From positions 1 to 53,322 of the forward strand of contig QHUK01000054.1 of NCBI GenBank assembly GCA_003222085.1: 53,322 nt of DNA. Reading direction: 5' to 3'. The DNA is from Gemmatimonadota bacterium (GTDB lineage Bacteria > Gemmatimonadota > Gemmatimonadetes > Gemmatimonadales > GWC2-71-9). The notes under the pieces are model-generated. The model did no database searches and was not told where the DNA came from. It saw only the letters and a list, made by a program, of their open reading frames with translations. The position numbers and the translations under genes are program-made. This document shows, piece by piece, positions 36,309 to 44,650 of the stretch; position 1 is the first letter of the stretch, and every line of letters starts with the position of its first letter.

Positions 36309-37115
36309 ATGGCCGATCTCCGCGCGGCATTGGGGCACGCGCTCGAGCCCGCGTACCGGGTGGAGCGCGAGGTGCGACCCGTCGGCAATTGCCGCATGTT
36401 CGTGGCGCTCGAAAAGTCCGCCGGCGACAGCCTTCTGGTGAAGGTGCTGCCCGGCCCGTTGTCGCTCGCCGTCGACTCCGGCCGATTCGAGCAGGAGATC
36501 GCGCGGCTGGGACGACGACTGCAGCATCCGGGCCTCGTCGCGCCCCGCAGCGCCGGCCGGGCGGGATCGCTGGTCTACCACACCAGGACGTTCGTCGAGG
36601 GGACCACCTTGCGGGCCTGGCTCGCGCGCCACGGCGAGCTGCCGCTGCGACGTGCCGTGGAGGTGCTGCGGGATGTCCTCGTCGCGCTGGCCCACGCGCA
36701 TGCCGAGGGCGTCGCCCACGGCGACCTGAAGCCCGAGAACGTGCTCCTCGCCGACGGACAGGCACTGGTCGCCGACGCGGGGATTCTCGGTGCGTTGGTG
36801 CAGGCCCTCACGAGCGACGGCGGCGGGGCGGCGACGGCGACGCTGTGCGCGGCCGACTACCTGGCGCCCGAGCGGCGGGCCGGCCAGCCCGCCCCGGCCC
36901 CGCGGGACGACATGTTCGCCGTGGGGGTCCTCGTGCACGAGATGCTCACGGGACGGCCGCCCGCCGGCAACCCGGAGCCGCTCGAAGAGGTCCGCTCGGT
37001 GCCGGCCTGGCTCGCCGAGCTGGGACGCCGCTGTCGCGCCCCAGAGCCGAGCGTGCGCTGGCCGGATGCCGGGGCCGCGTTGGCGGGCGGCAGCTGGCCG
37101 GGCGGGGGAACCTGA
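36309..37115 (+). CDS. Serine/threonine protein kinase-like protein with DAG instead of DFG
   Basis: ATG 36309 gives the usual start MADLRAALGHALEPAYRVEREV. The 268-residue single-domain kinase has the catalytic Lys (LLVKVL), the alpha-C Glu (FEQEIARLGRRLQHP), the catalytic loop HGDLKPENVLL (HGD instead of HRD; Asp kept), and VADAGIL where DFG should be. The P-loop glycines are poor. It could be a weak kinase or a pseudokinase. No membrane helix or extracellular sensor follows. It is next to the ParB-like gene and may regulate it, by inference only. Confidence 0.8.
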   Translation: MADLRAALGHALEPAYRVEREVRPVGNCRMFVALEKSAGDSLLVKVLPGPLSLAVDSGRFEQEIARLGRRLQHPGLVAPRSAGRAGSLVYHTRTFVEGTTLRAWLARHGELPLRRAVEVLRDVLVALAHAHAEGVAHGDLKPENVLLADGQALVADAGILGALVQALTSDGGGAATATLCAADYLAPERRAGQPAPAPRDDMFAVGVLVHEMLTGRPPAGNPEPLEEVRSVPAWLAELGRRCRAPEPSVRWPDAGAALAGGSWPGGGT

Positions 37116-37118
37116 AGC

Positions 37119-37150
37119 AATGCGGAACGTGGAACGCGGAACGCGGAACT
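37119..37150 (+). repeat. Heptanucleotide repeat tract (GGAACGC type)
   Basis: A run of near-perfect seven-base units GGAACGT/GGAACGC/GGAACTG between the kinase stop and the deacetylase start. The same unit recurs at 38912-38998, partly inverted, and its complement CATTCCG appears in the deacetylase coding sequence. Confidence 0.7.
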
Positions 37151-37151
37151 G

Positions 37152-37955
37152 ATGGGGCAGGCCCCGGCCGCAGGTTTCCCGCCGGTGTTGTGCTACCATC
37201 GGGTTGGGGGCCCGCTCGAGCTTGGGGTCACGCGTGTCGCGCGGTCCACCTTCGCACGTCAGATGACGACGCTGGCCCGGGCAGGTTGGAAGACCCTCAC
37301 ATTGGGCCAGTTCGCCGAGCGACTCCGGCACGAGCATTCCGCATTCCGCACTCCGCATTCCGAATTTCTCTTGACTCTTGACGACGGTTATGCGTCCCTC
37401 GGCCAGCACGTCTATCCGGTACTCGCCGACGTGGGATTCACCGCCACCACGTTCCTCATCACGGACTACGTCGGGCGACTGAACACGTGGGATGTGCGCT
37501 ACACGTGGCACCGGCTGGCGCATCTCGATTGGGACACGATCGGGCGCTGGCAGGAGCGGGGGTTCGGGTTCGCGTCGCACTCGGCATCTCATGCCCGCCT
37601 AACCTGGCTGTCGGATGCTCGAGCGATGGACGAGCTCGTGCGATCGCGCGACACGCTGGTCCGGCGACTCGGGCCAGGCGCGGGACGGGCGGTAGCGTAC
37701 CCGTTCGGGGCGCGGGACGAGCGCGTCGAGCGGCTGGCCTGCGCCGCCGGATACGACATGGGGTTTGGGGGTGTGCGCGGCAACGGCTCGCCACTCGCCC
37801 TGGCGCGCCTTCCGGTCTACCTGTGGGACGTGGGGCGGGTGCCGTTCGGGTTACGGCAGGATGCTATCGGATCCTTGGGACGATTCGTCGCGGATGTGGC
37901 AAACCGATGCGCAGTCGGCACGAGCGTGATGCTGAACGTGAGCGGTAGGCGGTGA
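37152..37955 (+). CDS. Polysaccharide deacetylase (NodB-type)
   Basis: ATG 37152. NodB-domain motifs: VLCYHRVGGPLE, LLTLDDGYASLGQHVYPVLADVGFTATTFL (TLDDGY in the place of TFDDGY, with the metal-ligand Asp), GFGFASHSASHARLTWL (metal-ligand His pair) and AYPFG. 267 residues. Such enzymes de-N-acetylate peptidoglycan or chitin-like polymers. Its residues EHSAFRTPHSEF are encoded by four tandem CATTCCG-type heptamers (37335-37362), a repeat insertion into the coding sequence that keeps the frame. The gene ends in a hairpin. Confidence 0.85.
   Translation: MGQAPAAGFPPVLCYHRVGGPLELGVTRVARSTFARQMTTLARAGWKTLTLGQFAERLRHEHSAFRTPHSEFLLTLDDGYASLGQHVYPVLADVGFTATTFLITDYVGRLNTWDVRYTWHRLAHLDWDTIGRWQERGFGFASHSASHARLTWLSDARAMDELVRSRDTLVRRLGPGAGRAVAYPFGARDERVERLACAAGYDMGFGGVRGNGSPLALARLPVYLWDVGRVPFGLRQDAIGSLGRFVADVANRCAVGTSVMLNVSGRR
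37335..37362 (+). repeat. Heptamer repeat within the deacetylase gene
   Basis: Four tandem seven-base units CATTCCG, CATTCCG, CACTCCG, CATTCCG. They encode SAFRTPHSE in the linker between the YHR and TLDDGY motifs. Confidence 0.75.
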
Positions 37956-38000
37956 GGGGTGAGCGGTGACACCGCTTACCCCTTACCGCTCACCGCTTAC
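37938..38000. terminator. Heptamer-based inverted repeat between convergent genes
   Basis: GTGAGCGGTAGGCGGTGAGG...GAGCGG (37938-37966) pairs with CCGCTTACCCCTTACCGCTC...CTTAC (37972-38000), with G-T wobbles, around a five-base loop. The arms are built of GGTGAGC-like heptamers. It lies where the deacetylase (+) and fabI (-) genes converge and contains the fabI stop, so it can act as a two-way terminator. Confidence 0.7.
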
Positions 38001-38899
38001 AGAAGTCCTCCTGTCCCCACCGCCGCCCCCATGGCGTGGTATCCCTTGTCCACGTAGATCGTGGCCCCGGTGATCCCCGTACCGAGAGCGCTCGCGAGAA
38101 ACGCCGCGGTCGTGCCGACTTCCCGGGCGGTGAGGGGCTCGGTGAGCGGCGCGTTGGCGGCGTAATACTCGACCATCCGCTCGATCTTCCCGATGGCGCT
38201 TGCGGCCCGTGAAGCGAGCGGCCCCGCGGAGATCGTGTTCACCCGCAGCCCGTACCGGCGGCCGGCCTCGAAGGCCAGCGTGCGCGTGTCGCTCTCGAGC
38301 GCCGCCTTCGCGGAGGACATGCCGCCCCCGTACCCCGGCACGACGCGCTCGCTCGCCATGTACGTCAACGACAGGAACGAGCCACCGGGGCGCATGAGTG
38401 GTCCGAGCCGGGCGACCAGCGACACGAGCGAATAGGCGCTCACGCTCACCGCGGCGAGGTAGCCCGCCCGGCTCGTATCGAGCAGGGGTTTCTTGACCTC
38501 GGGACCGTTGGCGAGCGAGTGGACGACGATGTCGAGCGGCCGCTCGCCGAACTCCTGCACCAGGCGCTGCGCGAGCCCGGCGACCGAAAAATCGCCGACG
38601 TCCTTGTAGCGCTTGTTGCCGCGAATTTCTGCCGGCGCCTCCGCCAGCGTGTCGTACGCGGCGTCGAGGGGATAAATCTTTTCGAACTGGAGCAGCGAGC
38701 CATCCGGCATGCGGCGCGAGTCGTCGATCTTGCCGCGCTCGAGCAGATTCAGGAAGATGTTCAGCGCCGGAGGCCAGGTGCCGGCGCACACGGTCGCGCC
38801 CGCCTCGGCGAGGGCCTTGGCGATGGCGAAACCATACCCCCCGTCGTCGGCGACGCCCGCCACCAATGCCCGTTTGCCTCTCAGATCGATGCTCAGCAT
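37997..38899 (-). CDS. fabI: Enoyl-ACP reductase FabI, plant/apicomplexan-type
   Basis: ATG complement at 38899. The 300-residue protein starts [37 protein letters not shown] (NADH-binding) and has an extra segment from [20 protein letters not shown] to [16 protein letters not shown], as found in plant, apicomplexan and chlamydial enzymes. The active-site Tyr and Lys are in [16 protein letters not shown]. It catalyses the last reduction of fatty-acid elongation. Its stop codon lies inside the inverted repeat at 37938-38000. Confidence 0.93.
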   Translation of the reverse strand: MLSIDLRGKRALVAGVADDGGYGFAIAKALAEAGATVCAGTWPPALNIFLNLLERGKIDDSRRMPDGSLLQFEKIYPLDAAYDTLAEAPAEIRGNKRYKDVGDFSVAGLAQRLVQEFGERPLDIVVHSLANGPEVKKPLLDTSRAGYLAAVSVSAYSLVSLVARLGPLMRPGGSFLSLTYMASERVVPGYGGGMSSAKAALESDTRTLAFEAGRRYGLRVNTISAGPLASRAASAIGKIERMVEYYAANAPLTEPLTAREVGTTAAFLASALGTGITGATIYVDKGYHAMGAAVGTGGLL

Positions 38900-38911
38900 C
38901 CACCCCTCCCG

Positions 38912-38994
38912 AAACGCGGAACGCGGAACGCGGAAGGCGGAACGCGGAACAGTGGGGTGCGCTTCGTTCCGCGTTCCGCGTTCCCACTTCCGCG
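38912..38994. repeat. Heptanucleotide repeat, inverted (GGAACGC / GCGTTCC)
   Basis: Left part: repeated GGAACGC units (38918-38950). Right part: the complement GTTCCGCGTTCCGCG and CTTCCGCG (38968-38994). The spacer between the reductase pseudogene and fabI is filled by this repeat. A folded hairpin is possible. Confidence 0.7.
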
Positions 38995-40033
38995 TTAAAT
39001 GAAGAATCTCGCCGCCACCGGAATCAGCTGCGGGTGCCGAACCAGCGCGTGGGCAAAGATCCGGCCCAGCGTCCGCTTCTCGGGCGGGATCGCGTTCGCC
39101 GTACGCGCGAGGGAGTTGAAGAACTGGTCATCCAGCTCCTCGAGCGCCCGCTTGAGTCGATAGTACTTGAGGTGATCGTCCCCGAGGAGCTCCATCCATC
39201 GGGCGTGATACGCCGAGAGCCGCCGCGCACTCGTGTCTCCGGCCCGAATCGCCGCCGCCGCGACCCGGCCGGCGAGCCGCCCGGCCTTCATGGCGTTCAC
39301 GATGCCGCCCCCGGACAGCGGATTGATCATGTGGGCCGCATCGCCCGCCACCAGGACGCCATCGGTATAGGTCTGCCGGATGGTCGTGTGGACGATCACG
39401 CCGCCCACCGTGCAGGCGGTCTTGGCGCCCTCAGGGTAGCGGCGGGCGATCCAGTCGTCGAGATACTGTCGCGCGTTGCGGCCGTCGGCCTTCAGGGCAA
39501 CGAGGCCGAGCCCCACGTTCGCGACACCCGGTCCCTTGGGGAAGAGCCAGGCGTATCCGCCCGGCGCGATCCGGTCGCTGAACTGCAGGTAGAGCGAGTC
39601 GGGATCGAAATCGATCCCCGCAAGCACGTATTGTGCGCACGATTCCATGTCGCGCGCCGGGACGCGAGTGTCGAGCCCCGCCCACCGGCCGACCATCGCC
39701 TCGACGCCGTCCGTCCCAATCACGACACGCGCCCGGCAGGTGTCGTCGCCCGCGGCAGCGCGCAGCCGCACCCGCCAGCGGCCGTCGGGCTCGCACGTCA
39801 TGCCGGCCGCCTCGGTGCTCACGCGGAGCTCGGCCCCGAGAGCTACGGCCCGCTCGGCGAGAAACGCGTCGAACCGCGTGCGATCTAGTATCCAGGCGAC
39901 TGCGCGCCCGGTGACCTTCACTTCTGTATCGTCGGGCGCGACGAACACGATCTGCGTGATCCTGCGCGACACACGCTGCGACCGCGCCCGCCGGTCCCGC
40001 GCCAATGACCAGCACATCGGTGTCGTGGGTCAC
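38995..40033 (-). pseudogene. Geranylgeranyl-reductase-like FAD protein, internal deletion and frame break
   Basis: GTG complement at 40033 starts VTHDTDVLVIGAGPAGA, the FAD dinucleotide fold. After about 18 residues the frame is lost near 39978. The remainder, in another frame, reads RVSRRITQIVFVAPDDTEV, then the standard FAD-reductase body: VIGTDG, GYAWLFPKGPGVANVGLGLV, LVAGDAAHMINPLSGGGIVNAMKAG. Members of this family normally have about 50-60 residues between GPAG and RRIT-like segments, including the CGE-containing substrate/FAD loop. Those are missing here. So the gene carries a deletion that also broke the frame. Start codon GTGA-overlaps the ferredoxin stop. Confidence 0.75.
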
Positions 40034-40233
40034 GCGGGGACCATCGTGAGCGCGCCGACGGGGCAGGGGGCGATGCATTTGCGGCATCCGGTGCACGTGC
40101 TCCGATCGACGACCAAGTCGGCGAGCGCGAGGTGAATCGCTTCCGGGGGGCAGAGGGGGAGGCATAGACCGCAGCGGTCACAAACCTGGAGATCCACTGC
40201 GGCAATCTCGGGGAGCGGTGACGCAGGTCGCAT
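40030..40233 (-). CDS. 2[4Fe-4S] ferredoxin
   Basis: A 67-residue product from ATG complement 40233, starting MRPASPLPEIAAVDLQ. Two cluster motifs: CDRCGLCLPLCP and CTGCRKCIAPCP. It is probably the electron donor for the reductase gene that overlaps its stop. Alternative longer start at 40272 adds 13 residues without family likeness. Confidence 0.88.
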   Translation of the reverse strand: MRPASPLPEIAAVDLQVCDRCGLCLPLCPPEAIHLALADLVVDRSTCTGCRKCIAPCPVGALTMVPA

Positions 40234-40352
40234 CCGCCAACGGTAGCCGCCCCCATCAGGGGCGTCAAGCATCAGCCTTGCTTGGAGTTACGCTTTTCAT
40301 TAGCTTGATGCGCTCGCGCGCGCCCCCCTAACGACTTTCACCCGACGACCTC

Positions 40353-41396
40353 GTGCCCTTTCGCTGGCCGAATTGGAAGCTCGGTGCTTGGAGTCCGGCG
40401 AATGAGATCGCCGTGGACCTGGGCACGGCCAACACCCTGATCTACGTCAAGGGGGAGGGGATCGTGCTGAACGAGCCCTCCGTGGTCGCGATCGAGAAGT
40501 CGACCGGGAAGATCAAAGGCATCGGGCTCGAGGCGAAGCGGATGCTGGGCCGCACGCCGGACGGCATCCTCGCGGTGCGCCCGCTCAAAGACGGCGTGAT
40601 CGCCGACTTCGACGTCACCGAGAAGATGCTGCGCTTCTTCCTGAAGACCATCATCGACCGCCATCTGTTCCGCGTGAAGCCCAAGGTGATCGTGTGCGTG
40701 CCCTCGGGCATCACCGAGGTGGAAAAGCGCGCCGTGCGCGACTCCGCCCAGTCGGCCGGGGCCAAGGAAGTCTACATGGTGGCCGAGCCGATGGCGGCGG
40801 CGATCGGCGTGGGGCTTCCCGTCGAGACGCCCACGGGGAACATGGTGATCGACATCGGAGGCGGCACGACCGAGATCGCGGTGATCGCCCTTTCGGGCAT
40901 CGTCTCGGACACGTCGATCCGCACGGGCGGCGACGAGCTGGACCAGGCCATCGTGCAGTTCATGCGCAAGAACTACAACCTCCTCATCGGCGAGCCCACG
41001 GCCGAGCTAATCAAGATCCAGATCGGCTCGGCCGCGCCCGTCGGGGAGGAGCGCGAAATGGAAGTGAAGGGCCGCGACCTCGTCTCGGGGATCCCGAAAA
41101 TCGTACGGGTCCATTCGAGTGAGATCCGCGAGGCGGTGCAGGAGCCGATTCAGCAGATCGTGGACGCGGTGCGGCGGGCCCTAGAGATCACGCCGCCGGA
41201 GCTAGCGTCGGACATCGTCGATCGGGGGATCGTGATGACCGGCGGAGGCGCGTTGATCCGGGGCCTCGACGTGCTGCTGCAGCAGGAGACGGGCCTGCCG
41301 ATCCACCTCGACGAGGACCCGATGACCTGCGTCGTGCGGGGGACGGGGCGGATCCTCGACGATCCGGAGAAATACCGCAACGTCCTGACCACCTAA
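40353..41396 (+). CDS. mreB: Rod-shape-determining protein MreB
   Basis: GTG start at 40353. The 347-residue actin-like ATPase has phosphate 1 motif [45 protein letters not shown] (phosphate 2) and [11 protein letters not shown] (adenosine motif). It polymerises under the inner membrane to direct lateral cell-wall synthesis. It heads the tightly packed mreB-mreC-mreD-mrdA-rodA operon. The spacer to the divergent ferredoxin gene (40234-40352) is about 120 bases and likely holds the promoter, with no obvious boxes. Confidence 0.95.
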   Translation: MPFRWPNWKLGAWSPANEIAVDLGTANTLIYVKGEGIVLNEPSVVAIEKSTGKIKGIGLEAKRMLGRTPDGILAVRPLKDGVIADFDVTEKMLRFFLKTIIDRHLFRVKPKVIVCVPSGITEVEKRAVRDSAQSAGAKEVYMVAEPMAAAIGVGLPVETPTGNMVIDIGGGTTEIAVIALSGIVSDTSIRTGGDELDQAIVQFMRKNYNLLIGEPTAELIKIQIGSAAPVGEEREMEVKGRDLVSGIPKIVRVHSSEIREAVQEPIQQIVDAVRRALEITPPELASDIVDRGIVMTGGGALIRGLDVLLQQETGLPIHLDEDPMTCVVRGTGRILDDPEKYRNVLTT

Positions 41397-41400
41397 GGCG

Positions 41401-42252
41401 ATGGCGCTCGGAGCGGACCGCTACGCCTCGCGGGGCGACACCCTGGTCTTCCTCGGGTGCGTGCTGCTGTCGGTCGCCGCCATGAGCCTGCCCGAGCGGA
41501 TCCGCGATCCGCTCGCGCGCGACCTGCGGCAGACCGTGCTCGCCCCGTTCCTGGCCTTGCAGCAGCAGACCGAGCTCCTCTCGGCGTCGCTCGAGCGCTA
41601 CGACGCCGTGGTCGCACAGCGCGACTCCGCCGCTCTCGCCGCCACCTTCCTCCCCGAGCTGCGGGGCGAGAACGCCCGGCTCCGTAGCCTCCTCGGCCTG
41701 GGCACACGCCTGTCGAGCGGCTACGTGCCCGCCGAGGTGCTGCACGAGCCGGAGCCGACGAGCGCCCTCACCTTCGCGGTCTCCGCCGGCAAGAAGCAGG
41801 GCGTCAAGCCGCTGTCCGCAGTCGTGAGTCCCGATGGCCTGGTGGGGATCGTGAGCTCGGTGGACGCCAAGACCAGCGTGGTCGTGAGCTGGGCGCACCC
41901 CGAATTCCGCGCCAGCGCCATGGCGGCGGATGGGAGCGTCTACGGCATCGTCGCACCGCATGGAACCGAAGGGCCGCGGATCTGGCTGCTGGAGCTGCAG
42001 GGGGTGGCCTACCGGCAGCTCGTGCCCACCGGCACGATGATCCTCACGTCCGGTCTGGGGGGCGTGCTGCCGCGCGGCATTCCCATCGGCACGGTGGTGG
42101 GCCTCGCCGGGGAAGCGGAGGGGTGGGAGCGCACCTACCTCATCCGGCCCGCCGTCCACCCCGCCGCGGTCACGCACGTGATGATCCTCACCGGACCGCC
42201 GGTCCGCGGGGACCTGCGCTCGCTGTTCCAGTCGAGCGGGGAAACGCCGTGA
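41401..42252 (+). CDS. mreC: Rod-shape-determining protein MreC
   Basis: ATG 41401, four bases after mreB. A 283-residue protein with an N-terminal membrane helix (LVFLGCVLLSVAAMSL), a coiled-coil region (LALQQQTELLSASLERYDAVV), then the beta domain of MreC: NARLRSLLGLGTRLSSGYVPAEVL, VVSPDGLVGIVSSVDAKTSVV, and MILTSGLGGVLPRGIPIGTV. It links MreB to the periplasmic elongation machinery. The stop overlaps the mreD start (GTGA). Confidence 0.93.
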   Translation: MALGADRYASRGDTLVFLGCVLLSVAAMSLPERIRDPLARDLRQTVLAPFLALQQQTELLSASLERYDAVVAQRDSAALAATFLPELRGENARLRSLLGLGTRLSSGYVPAEVLHEPEPTSALTFAVSAGKKQGVKPLSAVVSPDGLVGIVSSVDAKTSVVVSWAHPEFRASAMAADGSVYGIVAPHGTEGPRIWLLELQGVAYRQLVPTGTMILTSGLGGVLPRGIPIGTVVGLAGEAEGWERTYLIRPAVHPAAVTHVMILTGPPVRGDLRSLFQSSGETP

Positions 42253-42746
42253 GGCGCAGCGACAAGTACCGCTTCTACGTGATCCTGGCGGCGCTGGTCG
42301 TGCTGCAGTTCTCGGTGCGGGGCCGGTTGGGGGGCGACCGCGTGGCGCCCGACTTCCTGCTGCTCGCGCTGCTGATCTACACGATCCGTGCCCGGCCGGG
42401 CCCGAGCGCCGGCGTGGGCTTCCTGGTAGGCCTGTTGCGGGACGCGCTCACGCCGGCGTCGTTCGGGGCGGGGGCGCTCGCGCATACGCTTGTGGGGTAT
42501 CTCTCGTCCTGGAGCAAAGCGGTGTTCTTTGCGGAGAACCTGTTCGTGAACGGGTGTCTGTTTTTCGCCGGCACCTGGTGCCGGAACCTCGCGGTGGCGC
42601 TCGCTTCCGGGAAGATCAAAGGTGGGCTGCTGGGGTGGGAGCTGCTGGTCTGGTCTCCCATTCAGAGCCTCACCACGGCCGTGGCGGGCGTCCTCGTGCT
42701 GTGGTTGTTCGGGCGACATCTGGCAATCCGGCTGAGCGACGCATGA
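42249..42746 (+). CDS. mreD: Rod-shape-determining protein MreD
   Basis: GTG 42249 inside the mreC stop. A 165-residue five- or six-helix membrane protein: YVILAALVVLQFSV, APDFLLLALLIYTIRARPGPSAGVGFLVGLLRDALTP (the MreD G--DALTP-like phrase), TLVGYLSSW, and a C-terminal helix TAVAGVLVLWLFGRHL. The family diverges greatly, and assignment rests on position between mreC and mrdA plus this pattern. Confidence 0.88.
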   Translation: MRRSDKYRFYVILAALVVLQFSVRGRLGGDRVAPDFLLLALLIYTIRARPGPSAGVGFLVGLLRDALTPASFGAGALAHTLVGYLSSWSKAVFFAENLFVNGCLFFAGTWCRNLAVALASGKIKGGLLGWELLVWSPIQSLTTAVAGVLVLWLFGRHLAIRLSDA

Positions 42747-44650
42747 GCGCGTTCCACCCGCACCTGCTCCAACGGCGCCTCCGCCTCTCGCGGACCGTGG
42801 TGTTGGGCGCGGGGGCCGCCCTGGTGCTGGTGTTTTTCCGCACCCAGATCCTGGACCATTCGAAATACCAGCTGCAGTCGGAAACGAACCGCCTGCGACC
42901 CATCCCTCTGCCCGCGCCCCGCGGCATCATCACCGACCGAAACGGCAAGATCCTCGCGGAGAATCTGACCGGGTACACCGTGTCCCTGCTCCCGGCGGCG
43001 GACGAAGACTCGCTGCGGGCCACCCTGCGGCGCATCGCGTCGATCGTCCGGCTCGACAGCCTCGCGATCGAGCGCTTGCTGATCAAGTACCGCCGGACGC
43101 CGTATCTGCCGGTCACGGTGCTCCCCAGCGCGACGTTCGAGGTCGTGTCGGCGCTCGAGGAGCGGCGGCTGATCTTCCCGGGGCTCTTGATCCAGCCCGA
43201 GCCGAGGCGGCACTACCCGGACAGTTCGCTGGTGGCCCATTTGGTGGGCTACGTCGGCGAGATCACCGAGACGGAGCGGGCCCAGCGGCGCTTCGCGTCG
43301 GTGCGACTCGGGGGGCTCCTGGGGAAGGGCGGGCTCGAGCGCCAGTACGACGATTCACTCCGGGGCGCGGACGGCGTGCGCTTCGTGGAGGTGAGCGCGC
43401 TGGGGCATGTGGTGCGCGAGGGGGGCGCGGCCTCCCGGCTCCCGCCGGTGCCGGGCCGCGCGGTGCATACCACCATCGACCTCGAGCTGCAGCGCTACAT
43501 CGCGCAGATCTTCCCGGCGGGCCAACGCGGCGCGGTGCTCGCGCTGAACCCCAATACAGGCGAGATTCTCGCCCTGTACAGCGCGCCGGGCTTCGATCCC
43601 AACGCCTTCGTGGGCGGCGTGGACCCCGACTATTGGCGCCGCCTCAACGTGAGCGAGGCGCACCCGCTGTTCGACCGCACCATCCAGGCACGCTATCCGC
43701 CCGGATCCACCTGGAAGCTCGCCCTGGCCGCGATGGCGCTGCGGCACGGCGTCGTGACGCTGCGGTCGCGGATGCCGATCCCCTGTCGCGGCGGATTGCA
43801 GTATGGCAACCGCTTCTTCCGCTGCTGGTCGGCCCAGGGGCACGGCGACCTCGTCCTCGCCGACGCGATCGCCCAGAGCTGCGACGTGTACTTCTACCAA
43901 CTGGGCCTGAAGCTCGGCCTCACGTCGTTGCTCGAGGACGCCACCGGCCTGGGGTTCCATTCCCGTACCGGCATCGACCTCCCCGGCGAAATCACCTCGG
44001 AATTCCCCGGCGGCACCGACTACTACGATCGCGCGTACGGACCGCGCCGCTGGACGTCGGCGGTGACCCTGAATCTGGCGATCGGGCAGGGGGAGAACGC
44101 CCAGACCCTCGTGAACATGGTGCGGTTCTACCAGATGCTCGCGAGCGACGGCCGGGCGCGGCCCCCCTACCTCGTCCACCCCGCCGGCGGCTCGACCGTC
44201 AGCCTCGGCCTGGCACCCGACCAGCTCGCGGGCCTGCGGCAGGCGATGATCAGCGTGGTCGAGCGCGGCACGGCGCGCGGCGCCGGGCGGTTCGGCGGCA
44301 GCGTGGCGATCGCCGGCAAGACCGGCACGGCCCAGAACCCGCACGGGCCGGCGCACGGCTGGTTCATTGGATTTGCGCCCGCCGAGAAACCGGAGATCGT
44401 CGTGGGCGCCATCGTGGAGTTCGCACGCGAGGGCCCCTACGTGGCCCCCCTCGTGACCCGCGTGATCGGGCACTATCTCGGCGTCGACACGACCCTCGCG
44501 TCGAAGATTCGGATCGTGCTCCCGACCGACACCGCGCCGCACGCGATGCAGATCCTCCCCGGCATCCCGGGAGAGGACTCGACCATCGTGCCCCCGATCC
44601 TCCCCCCGAGCCTGCCTCCGGACAGCGGCAATGCGCCTCCGCCTCAGTGA
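42743..44650 (+). CDS. mrdA: Penicillin-binding protein 2 (elongasome transpeptidase)
   Basis: ATG 42743 in the mreD stop (ATGA). A 635-residue protein: one N-terminal helix (VVLGAGAALVLVFFRTQI), a dimerisation domain (LPAPRGIITDRNGKILAENL), then a transpeptidase with the active-site tetrad STWK (serine 322), SCD in QSCDVYFYQ, and KTGTA. It crosslinks peptidoglycan in the lateral wall with RodA. A Pro-rich C-terminal tail follows. It overlaps rodA by 20 bases. Confidence 0.95.
   Translation: MSAFHPHLLQRRLRLSRTVVLGAGAALVLVFFRTQILDHSKYQLQSETNRLRPIPLPAPRGIITDRNGKILAENLTGYTVSLLPAADEDSLRATLRRIASIVRLDSLAIERLLIKYRRTPYLPVTVLPSATFEVVSALEERRLIFPGLLIQPEPRRHYPDSSLVAHLVGYVGEITETERAQRRFASVRLGGLLGKGGLERQYDDSLRGADGVRFVEVSALGHVVREGGAASRLPPVPGRAVHTTIDLELQRYIAQIFPAGQRGAVLALNPNTGEILALYSAPGFDPNAFVGGVDPDYWRRLNVSEAHPLFDRTIQARYPPGSTWKLALAAMALRHGVVTLRSRMPIPCRGGLQYGNRFFRCWSAQGHGDLVLADAIAQSCDVYFYQLGLKLGLTSLLEDATGLGFHSRTGIDLPGEITSEFPGGTDYYDRAYGPRRWTSAVTLNLAIGQGENAQTLVNMVRFYQMLASDGRARPPYLVHPAGGSTVSLGLAPDQLAGLRQAMISVVERGTARGAGRFGGSVAIAGKTGTAQNPHGPAHGWFIGFAPAEKPEIVVGAIVEFAREGPYVAPLVTRVIGHYLGVDTTLASKIRIVLPTDTAPHAMQILPGIPGEDSTIVPPILPPSLPPDSGNAPPPQ

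Noticed and set aside
40234..40352. Promoter between ferredoxin and mreB genes
   Set aside because: The spacer must hold divergent promoters, but no -35/-10 pair is convincing.
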